From CAIYTF01 sp963664845 (lineage in GTDB: Bacteria; Bacteroidota; Ignavibacteria; Ignavibacteriales; Ignavibacteriaceae), in assembly GCA_963664845.1 (NCBI GenBank), contig OY761615.1:1116001-1180000 (forward strand): a DNA stretch of 64,000 nt. The letters are read 5' to 3'. Of the stretch, positions 1 to 7,679 are shown one piece after another (the first letter of the stretch is position 1; each line of letters opens with the position of its first letter). Under the pieces are notes generated by a model, which saw only the letters and a program-made list of their open reading frames with translations, searched no databases and was not told the origin of the DNA. The position numbers and the translations under genes were made by a program.

Positions 1-801
1 TTTAAACAGAATTTCCCGGAAAATTATGAAGTGATCGCCGTGGAAAGCAGTATCGAGGGACTAAAGAATTTCACCGAGCTCAAGCCACTTGTTGTTATCA
101 TTGGAAAGGGCATGTCTGTCTTTCTTATCGAAGCGGCCTTCAGCAAGATGAAGGAAATGACACAGAATCCAAACTCGAAGATCTATTATTGCGGCGAATC
201 CACAGACGAACTCCGCGAAACCGGACTGCATTTTGACGGGTTTATTAAAAAAACCTTTGTACCACCAACCTTCAAAGAGGAAATCCGCAGGATTTTGCTA
301 CCGCGTGAAGGCGAGGAACGGTTCATTTTTGATATGCTCAGTATCCGACATAACGGAATAACCTCAGTGATGAAAAAAGTTTTTGGCGAGCTCCATTTCA
401 TGGATATCTCCCTTCACCGTACGCTAAGCAGAGACGAGAAGGAATATTTTGCCATGCATTGTTTGGAAAATCCTTCCGGGAAATATTTAAAGCATTATTT
501 TGGTAAATTAAGTTCAGATAAAAAATCTTTGTTGGATTTTTGTGAACGAACTCAGCGACCATCTGCAACGAATGACGAAACGCTGAGAAACCTGTTGCAG
601 GAGACATTGGAAACCATATGCGTTGGCTTATGTACATCGTTCCAGAAAGAAACCGGTGAAGAATTCACCACTTCGCATTTGGATGATGCAAAAATGTCAC
701 TGTTGACTGAGATCACAGAAATTGTTAAATATGACATTACAGTTCTTGAAAATCAAACATTCACGTTCGCTTTATATAGCGCATCTTTGAAAAACAATTA
801 A
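1..801 (+). CDS. Receiver-like signalling protein, 5' end cut by window
   Basis: The frame is open from base 1, so the gene starts before the window and the GTG at 31 need not be its start. The visible first 100 residues resemble the second half of a response-regulator receiver: a hydrophobic strand (LVVIIG), then a GFIKKTF element like the conserved Lys-Pro region at the end of receivers. The remaining 150 residues are not recognised; a CheX/CheC-like fold is possible but unsupported. The phosphoacceptor Asp region cannot be confirmed because the N-terminus is missing. The VOC gene follows 16 bp downstream on the same strand. Signalling role is inference. Confidence 0.5.
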   Translation, partial: FKQNFPENYEVIAVESSIEGLKNFTELKPLVVIIGKGMSVFLIEAAFSKMKEMTQNPNSKIYYCGESTDELRETGLHFDGFIKKTFVPPTFKEEIRRILLPREGEERFIFDMLSIRHNGITSVMKKVFGELHFMDISLHRTLSRDEKEYFAMHCLENPSGKYLKHYFGKLSSDKKSLLDFCERTQRPSATNDETLRNLLQETLETICVGLCTSFQKETGEEFTTSHLDDAKMSLLTEITEIVKYDITVLENQTFTFALYSASLKNN

Positions 802-817
802 TCATAATGGAGAAACC

Positions 818-1168
818 ATGTCTCATCAGTTAATAGGTCACGTTGAAATACCGGCTCTCAATCTGGAAAAGGAAGTTGAATTTTTCCAAAAAGTGTTTGA
901 CTGGGATTTTAAATCATTTGGAAGAGGCTATTCCCTGTATAATACGCGATCGGGTATGACCATCGGCTTGAGAAAGGTTGATGCAATTCAGGCAGGCAGT
1001 TCAACCATATTCCACATAACGGTTGATAATATTGAAACCTATCTTGACAAGGTCAAAGCAAACGGCGGAAAAGTATATCGCGAAAAAACCGTTATACCGG
1101 TTTACGGCTGGTATGCACTCATCAACGACCCGGATGGCAACATTCTCGGTCTCTTCCAGAATCACTGA
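818..1168 (+). CDS. VOC (glyoxalase/bleomycin-resistance fold) protein
   Basis: 116 residues, the usual size of a single-domain vicinal oxygen chelate protein. It opens with GHVEIPALNLEKEVEFFQKVF, the first beta-alpha-beta unit of the fold, and closes with the typical NDPDGNILGLFQ ending. His and Glu residues at the usual metal positions are present (His in GHVEIP, Glu near the start), but substrate cannot be assigned. The ATG at 818 has a GGAG-type ribosome site just upstream. It lies 16 bp after the receiver-like gene and may be cotranscribed with it. Confidence 0.85.
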   Translation: MSHQLIGHVEIPALNLEKEVEFFQKVFDWDFKSFGRGYSLYNTRSGMTIGLRKVDAIQAGSSTIFHITVDNIETYLDKVKANGGKVYREKTVIPVYGWYALINDPDGNILGLFQNH

Positions 1169-1183
1169 TTCTAGAACATTCCT

Positions 1184-1215
1184 GCAGCGTGAAGCAATAA
1201 TGGGTTTCACGCTGC
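1184..1215 (+). terminator. Hairpin after VOC gene
   Basis: GCAGCGTGAA at 1184-1193 pairs perfectly with TTCACGCTGC at 1206-1215, a 10-bp stem with a 12-base loop, 16 bases after the VOC stop. The following run is AAAATTATTTT rather than a clean T tract, so it is a probable but imperfect intrinsic terminator. Confidence 0.55.
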
Positions 1216-1395
1216 AAAATTATTTTCACCTTCGAACCATCTTTTTACCCGTATCGGTCCAAGAATTACATAATCGGGTTTGCCGTGTTTGTTTTGGCAG
1301 CCGTGAAGATTCCAAATTATACCACCTATGGCTTCCGGAAAGATCACGGCTGCATATATTGAAACCAGATGGATGCCCTGCTTCGTGTATTATTC

Positions 1396-2763
1396 TTATT
1401 TCAGGTAAATTGTTTTAATTGACTTCACATTTGAATTGTAATTTTTGCCTGCATAAATAAGTTTTACAAAATAAGTACCTGACGGCAACTCACCATACAA
1501 AGAGGGATCCCATCGATAAATATGTTCACCGGCTGAAACATTTTCAAGAATCGTACCGAATACTTTTTTACCAAGAACATCAAATATATCTATGGAAACC
1601 GAACCTCGCTCGGCTACGGAAAAAGAAATTTGGGTCATACCATTAAAGGGATTGGGATAATTCTGTAACAAAGTAAGACCTGCAATTTCGACGGGCTGTT
1701 GTTGATTTCTGATATCAGTAAAATGATATAAATCGAATCCAAATAATGATTGAGTAATAATTTCATATAGCAGGGTGTCATTACCAAACCAAGTTAACTC
1801 GCTGATACCATACGTGGACTTAGGAGATTTGAAGCAAGTTTTTAACTTATTTGTCTCAGGATAATATACATGCAAATTCGATAAGCCTTCAAGCCCGAGA
1901 GAAAGGAAAGACACTTTTTGCCAATCCGGCGACCAGCTTAAATCAGCCAGAATCCCCTGGTTCCCCTGTTCCTGAATATACAAAGAGAACAACAGCGAAT
2001 CCTTTCGTGTCAAAGTATTATAAGAATGTATATAGCTTCGGCTTGTATTTTTATTGCCGGTTATGTACATGACTTCATTTGTGGTCCGGTTGTAAGCAAA
2101 TGGATGGTATTCCAAATCCATTATCTCTTCAGAAACAACTCTCAGAGTATCGGCTGTTTTACATATAAAATTATATTTAAACATAGTATAATAATAATCA
2201 GAATACTTTTTAACTAACAGCAGAGTGGAATCATTCCCCGTCCAGTCAAATGAATAGCTTAAATCAGATGGGTTAACCAAACCCGTACTATCTATCAATC
2301 CCTCTGTTCCATCTTCCATGGAGTGATAAAATGCGCTTGTGTTTACCATGATCAGTAAATATTTATCATTGGGAGAGAAAGAAAAACGTGGAGTTTCGCG
2401 TGTTTTTACTCTTGCATAGTTTCCCAAACTTTTGGGAAGAATTTCTTCCGTGTCGGATAAAAAATTATGAATATGAATATAATTTAAGGAATCAGCATAA
2501 ACAGCCCAATTATGGCTTTTTGCAAATATTGGCGGATAAAAAGATCTGAACTTTGACAAACTGATTTGGTGTGTCCTGATATTAGCTTCCCACACGTCAT
2601 AAGCATTAAATCCCCAAAAGTCATGCAGATAGACCAACCCTGTATGCGGAGAAACATTTATCCATTCATAAAATCCGTCAGCAATTTTAAACTCCTGGGC
2701 TGAAGAATTTCTGAAAAGCAGAAGAACAAACCAGAGATACAGATATTTCCTGATAGTAAACAT
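1396..2763 (-). CDS. Secreted PD40 beta-propeller protein with T9SS sorting domain
   Basis: The ATG at 2763 (reading leftward) is preferred over an upstream start at 2820 because it is followed by a clear signal peptide (KYLYLWFVLLLF, cleavage near SSAQ) and preceded by a GAAAG ribosome site. The middle holds repeated blades with the TolB/PD40 pattern (FSFSPNDKYLL, LSWSPDWQKVSFLS). The last 80 residues are a Por secretion C-terminal sorting domain: LLQNYPNPFNGMTQISF, then VLGKKVF and a GTYFVKL strand. Predicted to be exported to the periplasm and sorted to the cell surface by type IX secretion. Ligand unknown. It follows the truncated Ycf48-like gene by 14 bp. Confidence 0.8.
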   Translation of the reverse strand: MFTIRKYLYLWFVLLLFRNSSAQEFKIADGFYEWINVSPHTGLVYLHDFWGFNAYDVWEANIRTHQISLSKFRSFYPPIFAKSHNWAVYADSLNYIHIHNFLSDTEEILPKSLGNYARVKTRETPRFSFSPNDKYLLIMVNTSAFYHSMEDGTEGLIDSTGLVNPSDLSYSFDWTGNDSTLLLVKKYSDYYYTMFKYNFICKTADTLRVVSEEIMDLEYHPFAYNRTTNEVMYITGNKNTSRSYIHSYNTLTRKDSLLFSLYIQEQGNQGILADLSWSPDWQKVSFLSLGLEGLSNLHVYYPETNKLKTCFKSPKSTYGISELTWFGNDTLLYEIITQSLFGFDLYHFTDIRNQQQPVEIAGLTLLQNYPNPFNGMTQISFSVAERGSVSIDIFDVLGKKVFGTILENVSAGEHIYRWDPSLYGELPSGTYFVKLIYAGKNYNSNVKSIKTIYLK

Positions 2764-2777
2764 AATTCTTTCTTGTA

Positions 2778-3185
2778 TCATATAATGAATAAGCCGACAA
2801 CGGTAATCGTAACGGGACACTGGAAAGCTGCGGCTCTAAGGGAAACAGAAGTTTGGCTATTCTGCCTTGTACATACCAAGCCGCCGTTTGTCGTAGTAAG
2901 CACTATGCCGTTGTCACCGACAATAACCCCGGTATTTTTATTCGCAAATGTAACTGTATAAAATGTAGCAATTGTGCCCGAATGTTGACGTTGCCAGGTT
3001 ATGCCACCATCCCTGGTATGGATTATAGCGTCGGCATAACCGGCTGCTATACAAATATTGGAGTCCATATAAGCAACGGCACGCAAATAATTTCCCCGAG
3101 GAAGATTACTTGCCCTGCTCCATTGAGGGAAGGTTGATGGAGAAAAAAATAGAACAACTAATGCAAGAATGTAAAATAATTTCAT
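2778..3185 (-). pseudogene. Truncated Ycf48/BNR-repeat secreted protein
   Basis: Start chosen at the ATG at 3185, which begins a signal peptide (KLFYILALVVLFFSPST); the frame is open further upstream to 3266. After cleavage come two Ycf48-like repeats with TRDGGITWQRQHSGT, then VGDNGIVLTTTNGG. Family members normally carry many more repeats and, in this group, a sorting domain. Here the third repeat dissolves into an unrelated tail (FQCPVTITVVGLFII) and a stop. It is best read as the 5' remnant of a longer gene. A genuinely short protein is the alternative. Confidence 0.55.
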
Positions 3186-3574
3186 AAACCATCCCATGAT
3201 ACGATATACCGATATGCGTTTCCTGTTGAGGGAATTGGGCGCTGCAGATCTCAAATATATTAACAAGCAATAAATACTTAATAAATCTATTACAAATCAG
3301 CAGGGATTTTGGCAGTTAAAAGAAATGAAATTGCAAAACGAGTTATATCGGTTTGATGATTTTGCCTCTTTCACAACTGCATAATCTTTTCAAAAACCAT
3401 ATAAATCATAGATATATTTTGGACTAAAGTCAAAAATTATTTATTTAAATTGAAATATGTATAGCCATATTACCTCAATTTAGTTATTATTCCAAAAATG
3501 ATCTTTATCGAATCATCTTTATTAAATTCTATTATTAAAGAAGTCCGCGTGCGTAAGAATTTTATTTTCTCGTG
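3186..3574. other. Intergenic stretch, AT-rich
   Basis: About 390 bases between two leftward genes. It is AT-rich with no supported reading frame, RNA gene or strong hairpin. The promoter of the truncated Ycf48-like gene presumably lies at its left side. Confidence 0.5.
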
Positions 3575-5053
3575 TTATTTCAACAAACTCATCTTTTTAA
3601 CAATAATGCCTTGATTTGTTTTAATAGAATACAGATATATTCCAGAGGCAAAGTTGGCTGCATTAAAGGAAACCGAATGATAGCCGGAAACCTGATTTTC
3701 ATTAACAAGTTCAGTCAGTTGTTCTCCCAGCATGTTTGTTATGGCTACCCTCACCATTCCCGGTTCTGTAAGCTGATAACTTATTGTTGTTGCCGGATTA
3801 AACGGATTGGGATAGTTTTGATGCAAAACAATGCTGCCCGGCCTGGTAATAACGTTATTTTCAATTTCTGTTACCTGTTTCCATTCAAAGGCACCTAAAT
3901 CGGGAGCGCTGCCTGTAAATCCCAACCCGACATTAACGCCAGCATCAATCATTTTACTGGAATTTTTAAGGTGTAAAAAGGTAATATCAGGCAGGCTGCC
4001 ATCTGCTTTTCTCGGCAATAAAGCCTGGGTTGAATCAAGGTTCTCAAAATCACCATCGCTAACAGGAGAGCCTTTTAACAGCCAACTGTTATCAGCCTGC
4101 ACCACAGTTGCTGCAAGCGAATCATTACGCCAAATTGTCTTATATGAAATATTGTTTTTAAAGGTGTTTGTTCCCCCTGTGGGTTTTTCGTAAAAATAAT
4201 AATTGCCGCTGCCATTCCTATAGCTGGTACAGTTGTATATGGTAACACTGCCCATGTTATGATTCTGATCAAATCCTTTGGCGCTGTTATTGAACGACAC
4301 ACAGTTTGTCAGCTTCACATTTGAAACAGTCTTGGAACCACCGGTCTTAAAACCGTTTCCATTTCCCTCGTCCCAGCCATTCCCCCAGGTCCAGCAACTA
4401 TCCATACTGGTATTATACTTATTTCCGTAGAGATCCCAGCCATCATCGGAATTATGCCAGGACCGGCAGCCGTGAAACTCGTTCATATCCCCGACATCAA
4501 GTTTTGGAGAGAAGCCATCTGCATTTCCACCACTGGCGCCGGCATCATGATTGTCATGAGAATCACAGTTAATAACCTTCGTGTGGTGCCCACCCTGGCT
4601 TATTTGCAGTCCTGAATCACCATTATGATCCAGTTCACACATTTCAATAATATTATATCCACCGGTAATTATCATTCCATTGTCACCGGCATTCTTAATT
4701 TGGATGCCCTTTAAATACCAATAATCACAACGCAGTTCAATTCCCCTGTTTCCGGAGCCGACAGTTGAAAAATCAAGCACGGGTTTTTCTGACTGGTAGG
4801 CAAGAATTTTATAGTAACTGGTCGCTGTTCCGCTTTTTGCGATTTTTACTGTTGCCGAACAGGCATAGGTACCTCCCCGAACATAAATTGTGCCGCCGGC
4901 AGTAACCAGAGAAACTGCTTTACCAAGAGTTTTCAATGGAGCTGTGATTGATCCATTATTTGCATCATTGCCATCAGGAGCCATATAAACCTGCGAAAAG
5001 AGCATAGGAATAAAAAACAGAACTAACAGAAGTGGTTTCAAAGTTATTTTCAT
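3575..5053 (-). CDS. Secreted pectate lyase, polysaccharide lyase family 9, T9SS sorted
   Basis: ATG at 5053 is chosen over the adjacent GTG at 5056. Numbering from that GTG as residue 1, residues 1-21 form a signal peptide ending FSQ. A right-handed beta-helix follows. PL9 landmarks are all present: NADGF (Asp180), NSDDGWDLY (Asp204, Asp205, Asp208) and GNGFKTGG (Lys237), then GFDQNHNMG. From memory of Dickeya Pel9A, the four aspartates bind the catalytic calcium and the lysine is the base; the 24-residue spacing of the first two matches Pel9A. The enzyme would cleave polygalacturonate by beta-elimination. The last 80 residues are a T9SS sorting domain (LHQNYPNPFNPATTISY). It stands alone; a paralogue lies in the pectin operon at 48 kb. 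Confidence 0.88.
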   Translation of the reverse strand: MKITLKPLLLVLFFIPMLFSQVYMAPDGNDANNGSITAPLKTLGKAVSLVTAGGTIYVRGGTYACSATVKIAKSGTATSYYKILAYQSEKPVLDFSTVGSGNRGIELRCDYWYLKGIQIKNAGDNGMIITGGYNIIEMCELDHNGDSGLQISQGGHHTKVINCDSHDNHDAGASGGNADGFSPKLDVGDMNEFHGCRSWHNSDDGWDLYGNKYNTSMDSCWTWGNGWDEGNGNGFKTGGSKTVSNVKLTNCVSFNNSAKGFDQNHNMGSVTIYNCTSYRNGSGNYYFYEKPTGGTNTFKNNISYKTIWRNDSLAATVVQADNSWLLKGSPVSDGDFENLDSTQALLPRKADGSLPDITFLHLKNSSKMIDAGVNVGLGFTGSAPDLGAFEWKQVTEIENNVITRPGSIVLHQNYPNPFNPATTISYQLTEPGMVRVAITNMLGEQLTELVNENQVSGYHSVSFNAANFASGIYLYSIKTNQGIIVKKMSLLK

Positions 5054-5056
5054 CAC

Positions 5057-5384
5057 GCGGAACTCAAAATTGGTGGATAGAATACTTAATCGTTAAAGTA
5101 AACCTTTAATTACGGTGTAATTTTAATAAGATAATTTCACTTTTGCAACTGGTAAATGCAGGAGTTCACTTATTTGAGTGCCATGCTGCATTCCACCTTC
5201 ATGGTAAGGGCATTCATTGTGTTTGTTAAGTTGACACCATTGCCCGATAGCTCCCCGCTACTCAAAATTATTGGAGCCTATACTTCGCCTGGCACTCATT
5301 TGATCAAGATTAAATTTTGGTGAAAAATCTTTCTATTTTAAAGCAACATTTCCTTCCAAGTAGCGTCTGGTTAAGAAACATATT
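5057..5384. other. Intergenic stretch with a dispersed repeat copy
   Basis: No gene seen. Bases 5226-5244 hold a copy of the TTAAGTTGACACCATTGCC repeat found again near 22.17 kb and, diverged, near 57 kb. Confidence 0.45.
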
Positions 5385-5672
5385 ATGGGTTTTATGGAAA
5401 ACAGCTCGATTATCAATTTTACTCTGATCTATAACAAGCACAAAGACCCCCTCTTTAATTATGTGTTAAAGATCGTAAAATCACGAATGTTCGCAGAGGA
5501 CATTGTGCATGACGTTTTCATTAATCCTTATAAACAGCAGGCATTTTGGTTCCCCTGGAAACCGGCTAAACCAGGAACCTTTAACTATTTCATCTATCTT
5601 GATCCGGAGAACAGGCTGAATGAATCAAACAGGGAAAACAACACGGTGAAAGGTACTATTACGGTTAACTAA
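5385..5672 (+). pseudogene. Chimeric remnant: ECF sigma region 2 joined to a CARDB tail
   Basis: Residues 10-46 read as region 2 of an ECF sigma factor (INFTLIYNKHKDPLFNYVLKI, then AEDIVHDVF). Immediately after residue 47 the sequence changes to the end of a CARDB-type beta-sandwich (PAKPGTFNYFIYLDPENR, then NESNRENNTVKG). Sigma regions 3-4, needed for -35 recognition, are absent, as is the body of the CARDB protein. The join is near base 5525. It looks like a deletion or recombination scar between two former genes that happened to keep the frame; function as a sigma factor is unlikely. A strong hairpin follows 18 bases after the stop. Confidence 0.6.
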
Positions 5673-5690
5673 AAACCATTCCCTATTTAA

Positions 5691-5722
5691 CAGGCCGGAT
5701 TTCCGATGAGATATCCGGCCTG
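5691..5722 (+). terminator. Hairpin terminator
   Basis: CAGGCCGGAT (5691-5700) pairs perfectly with ATCCGGCCTG (5713-5722) across a 12-base loop, followed by ATGCTTTT. It closes the chimeric remnant and separates it from pdxJ. Confidence 0.65.
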
Positions 5723-5809
5723 ATGCTTTTCATCCAATCCCCAATTCTTAAAAGCTCTCATAGCTCATCAGGTTATTTGAACAGGGTAGCTATATTATCG
5801 ATAAATTTT

Positions 5810-5817
5810 TATCTTTG
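5810..5817 (+). promoter_or_regulatory. Putative Bacteroidota-type -7 element of pdxJ
   Basis: TATCTTTG fits the TAnnTTTG consensus of Bacteroidota housekeeping promoters and lies 41 bases before the pdxJ start. No convincing -33 TTTG was found at the right spacing. Confidence 0.35.
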
Positions 5818-5857
5818 TACATAATTTTTCCAAACACACATAAGAACATAGTATATA

Positions 5858-6574
5858 ATGAGATTAAGTATAAATGTAGACCATATTGCAACATTACGAA
5901 ACGCCCGTGGCGAAATGCAACCCGATCCGGTGACTATTGCCCTGCTCTGCGAACAGGCCGGTGCCGATGGCATTGTAGTTCATCTGCGTGAGGACAGGCG
6001 CCATATAAAGGATCGTGACGTAAAACTGCTTCGCGAACTCGTAACCACTAAACTGGACCTTGAAATGGCCGCAACACCGGAGATAGTTGCCGAAGCCTGT
6101 AAAATACTCCCGGAGTTGGCTACGCTGGTCCCTGAACGCCGGCAGGAACTTACAACCGAAGGTGGGCTCAACGTACTGGATGATATTTCTCATCTGAAAG
6201 ATGTTGTAAAGGAACTTCACAGGCATAACATCGAAGTCAGCATGTTCATAGAGCCTGAGCTTGAACAGATCAACGCATCGGCGGAGATCGAGTCTGATTT
6301 TATCGAAATCCACACGGGAATTTTCGCAAATGCCGTTTCGGAAGAAGAGCAGTTTGATGAACTTGAAAAAGTCCGCCAGGCAGCCAAGCATGCAAAGAAA
6401 CTTGGCATGGGTGTAAATGCCGGGCACGGTTTAAATTACCAGAACATGAAAATTTTCCGGGAGGTTGAAGATATTGATGAAGTGAGCATTGGCCACTCAA
6501 TAATTGCCCGGGCGGTTTTTGTGGGCATTGATCAGGCAGTAAAAGAAATGTTTGCAGCAATGCGGCAATATTAA
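5858..6574 (+). CDS. pdxJ: Pyridoxine 5'-phosphate synthase
   Basis: Catalyses the last ring-closing step of deoxyxylulose-5-phosphate-dependent vitamin B6 synthesis, condensing 1-deoxyxylulose 5-phosphate with aminoacetone 3-phosphate in the cytosol. 238 residues, full family length. Visible landmarks: RLSINVDHIATLRNARG at the N-terminus, HLREDRRHI with a catalytic-type His, DLEMAA with the active-site Glu, NAGHGLNY with the second His, and SIGHSIIARA at the phosphate site. No clear Shine-Dalgarno precedes the ATG. mscL follows after 33 bp on the same strand. Confidence 0.97.
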   Translation: MRLSINVDHIATLRNARGEMQPDPVTIALLCEQAGADGIVVHLREDRRHIKDRDVKLLRELVTTKLDLEMAATPEIVAEACKILPELATLVPERRQELTTEGGLNVLDDISHLKDVVKELHRHNIEVSMFIEPELEQINASAEIESDFIEIHTGIFANAVSEEEQFDELEKVRQAAKHAKKLGMGVNAGHGLNYQNMKIFREVEDIDEVSIGHSIIARAVFVGIDQAVKEMFAAMRQY

Positions 6575-6607
6575 TACAAATAAATCCGATTATTTGAAGG
6601 ATAGCGA

Positions 6608-7012
6608 ATGAAAAATATAAAATTGGTTCAGGAATTCAAGACCTTTAGCATGCGCGGCAGCGTTGTTGATCTGGCCGTGGGTATTATCATTGGCAGCGCG
6701 TTCGGAAAGATCGTATCGTCGCTGGTGGCCGATATACTTATGCCGCCAATAGGATTTATGCTTGGCGGTTATGATTTCAGGAACATAATAGTCAAACTGC
6801 CGGCAATCCTGGGCAAACAAGCTGTTGAAATCCGGTTGGGACTGTTTCTCAATAACGTAGTTGATTTTCTCATAGTCGCGTTTGCAGTCTTTTTGCTGGT
6901 TAAGCTTATGAACAAAATGCGGCTTCACGAAGAAATTAAGACAGTAAAAAACGAACCGAGCAAAGAAGTTGTCCTGCTCACCGAGATACGCGATTTGCTG
7001 AAAAAAGGTTAA
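6608..7012 (+). CDS. mscL: Large-conductance mechanosensitive channel
   Basis: 134 residues, normal length. The N-terminal amphipathic helix and pore helix read FKTFSMRGSVVDLAVGIIIG, then ADILMPPIGFMLGG, a second membrane helix around residues 85-101 and a C-terminal helical bundle segment (EIRDLLKKG). It forms a homopentamer in the inner membrane that opens under osmotic down-shock. The ATG is preceded by AAGGA. A bidirectional terminator follows. Confidence 0.97.
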   Translation: MKNIKLVQEFKTFSMRGSVVDLAVGIIIGSAFGKIVSSLVADILMPPIGFMLGGYDFRNIIVKLPAILGKQAVEIRLGLFLNNVVDFLIVAFAVFLLVKLMNKMRLHEEIKTVKNEPSKEVVLLTEIRDLLKKG

Positions 7013-7056
7013 CACAACCTGATTATTTTATTAAACACCGGCTCCATTTGCAAACT

Positions 7057-7090
7057 AAAAAAGCCCTGAAGAAAAACTTCGGGGCTTTTT
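7057..7090. terminator. Bidirectional terminator between mscL and BMC gene
   Basis: AAAAAGCCCTGAAG pairs with CTTCGGGGCTTTTT (one T-G pair) around a 5-base loop. It has an A run on one side and a T run on the other, so it can stop both converging transcripts. Confidence 0.85.
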
Positions 7091-7115
7091 AACACTATTT
7101 TTGTCTGAGTTCTGT

Positions 7116-7670
7116 TTAGATCATCTCCGATAAAAGTTCCTGCCGGGGCTGGGCGATAACCACCTTGTTAACCAACAGCCCTCTTTCGGCAACCACATAA
7201 GCACCCGCTTCAACAGCGCTGGTAACAGCAGCCACTTCACCGGTCATAGTTACAAACGCTTTCCCGCCAAGCGCCATCGCCAGACGCACTTCAATCAGTT
7301 TCACATTTGCTGCTTTCACTGCAGCATCAGCCGCTTCAATCAGCGAAGCTACTGAAAACGATTCGATGATACCAAGCGCCTCCAGCATTTGCACGCCGGT
7401 TTGTCCTGCGATAGCGGGGAAAATATCCTCGTGCACATTTGGAATGACAAAATGATCGATGACGCTGAATCCGATAGTCTCCACTGCTGTTTCGACAGCC
7501 GAACGCACGGCAGCCACATCGCCGCCAATGAGCGTCATGTATTTTCCCGAACAGATGGTTCTTGAAATCAATAATTCAACGTTCGCCGTCTTTAACATAA
7601 TATCTGCAGCCTGCATGCCGGCTGCAATACTGGTCATTTCTATAAGTCCGATTGAGTTTTTACTGCTCAT
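7116..7670 (-). CDS. Tandem-domain bacterial microcompartment shell protein (BMC-T, PduT-like)
   Basis: 184 residues with two BMC domains: residues about 6-90 (SIGLIEMTSIAAGMQAAD) and 100-184 (LGIIESFSVASLIEAADAA). Tandem BMC proteins form pseudohexameric trimers in microcompartment shells. The pore loop of the first domain reads RTICSGKYM with Cys40; in PduT the equivalent cysteine (Cys38, from memory) binds a [4Fe-4S] cluster at the trimer pore, so an Fe-S pore is likely here. It lies 9 bp downstream of the PduS-like gene. No other shell or enzyme gene of a microcompartment is in the window, so this is a satellite locus. Confidence 0.9.
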   Translation of the reverse strand: MSSKNSIGLIEMTSIAAGMQAADIMLKTANVELLISRTICSGKYMTLIGGDVAAVRSAVETAVETIGFSVIDHFVIPNVHEDIFPAIAGQTGVQMLEALGIIESFSVASLIEAADAAVKAANVKLIEVRLAMALGGKAFVTMTGEVAAVTSAVEAGAYVVAERGLLVNKVVIAQPRQELLSEMI

Positions 7671-7679
7671 GGTGTCCTT

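Noticed and set aside
5894..6427. Minus-strand 177-residue frame
   Set aside because: It is antisense to pdxJ, which is unambiguous.
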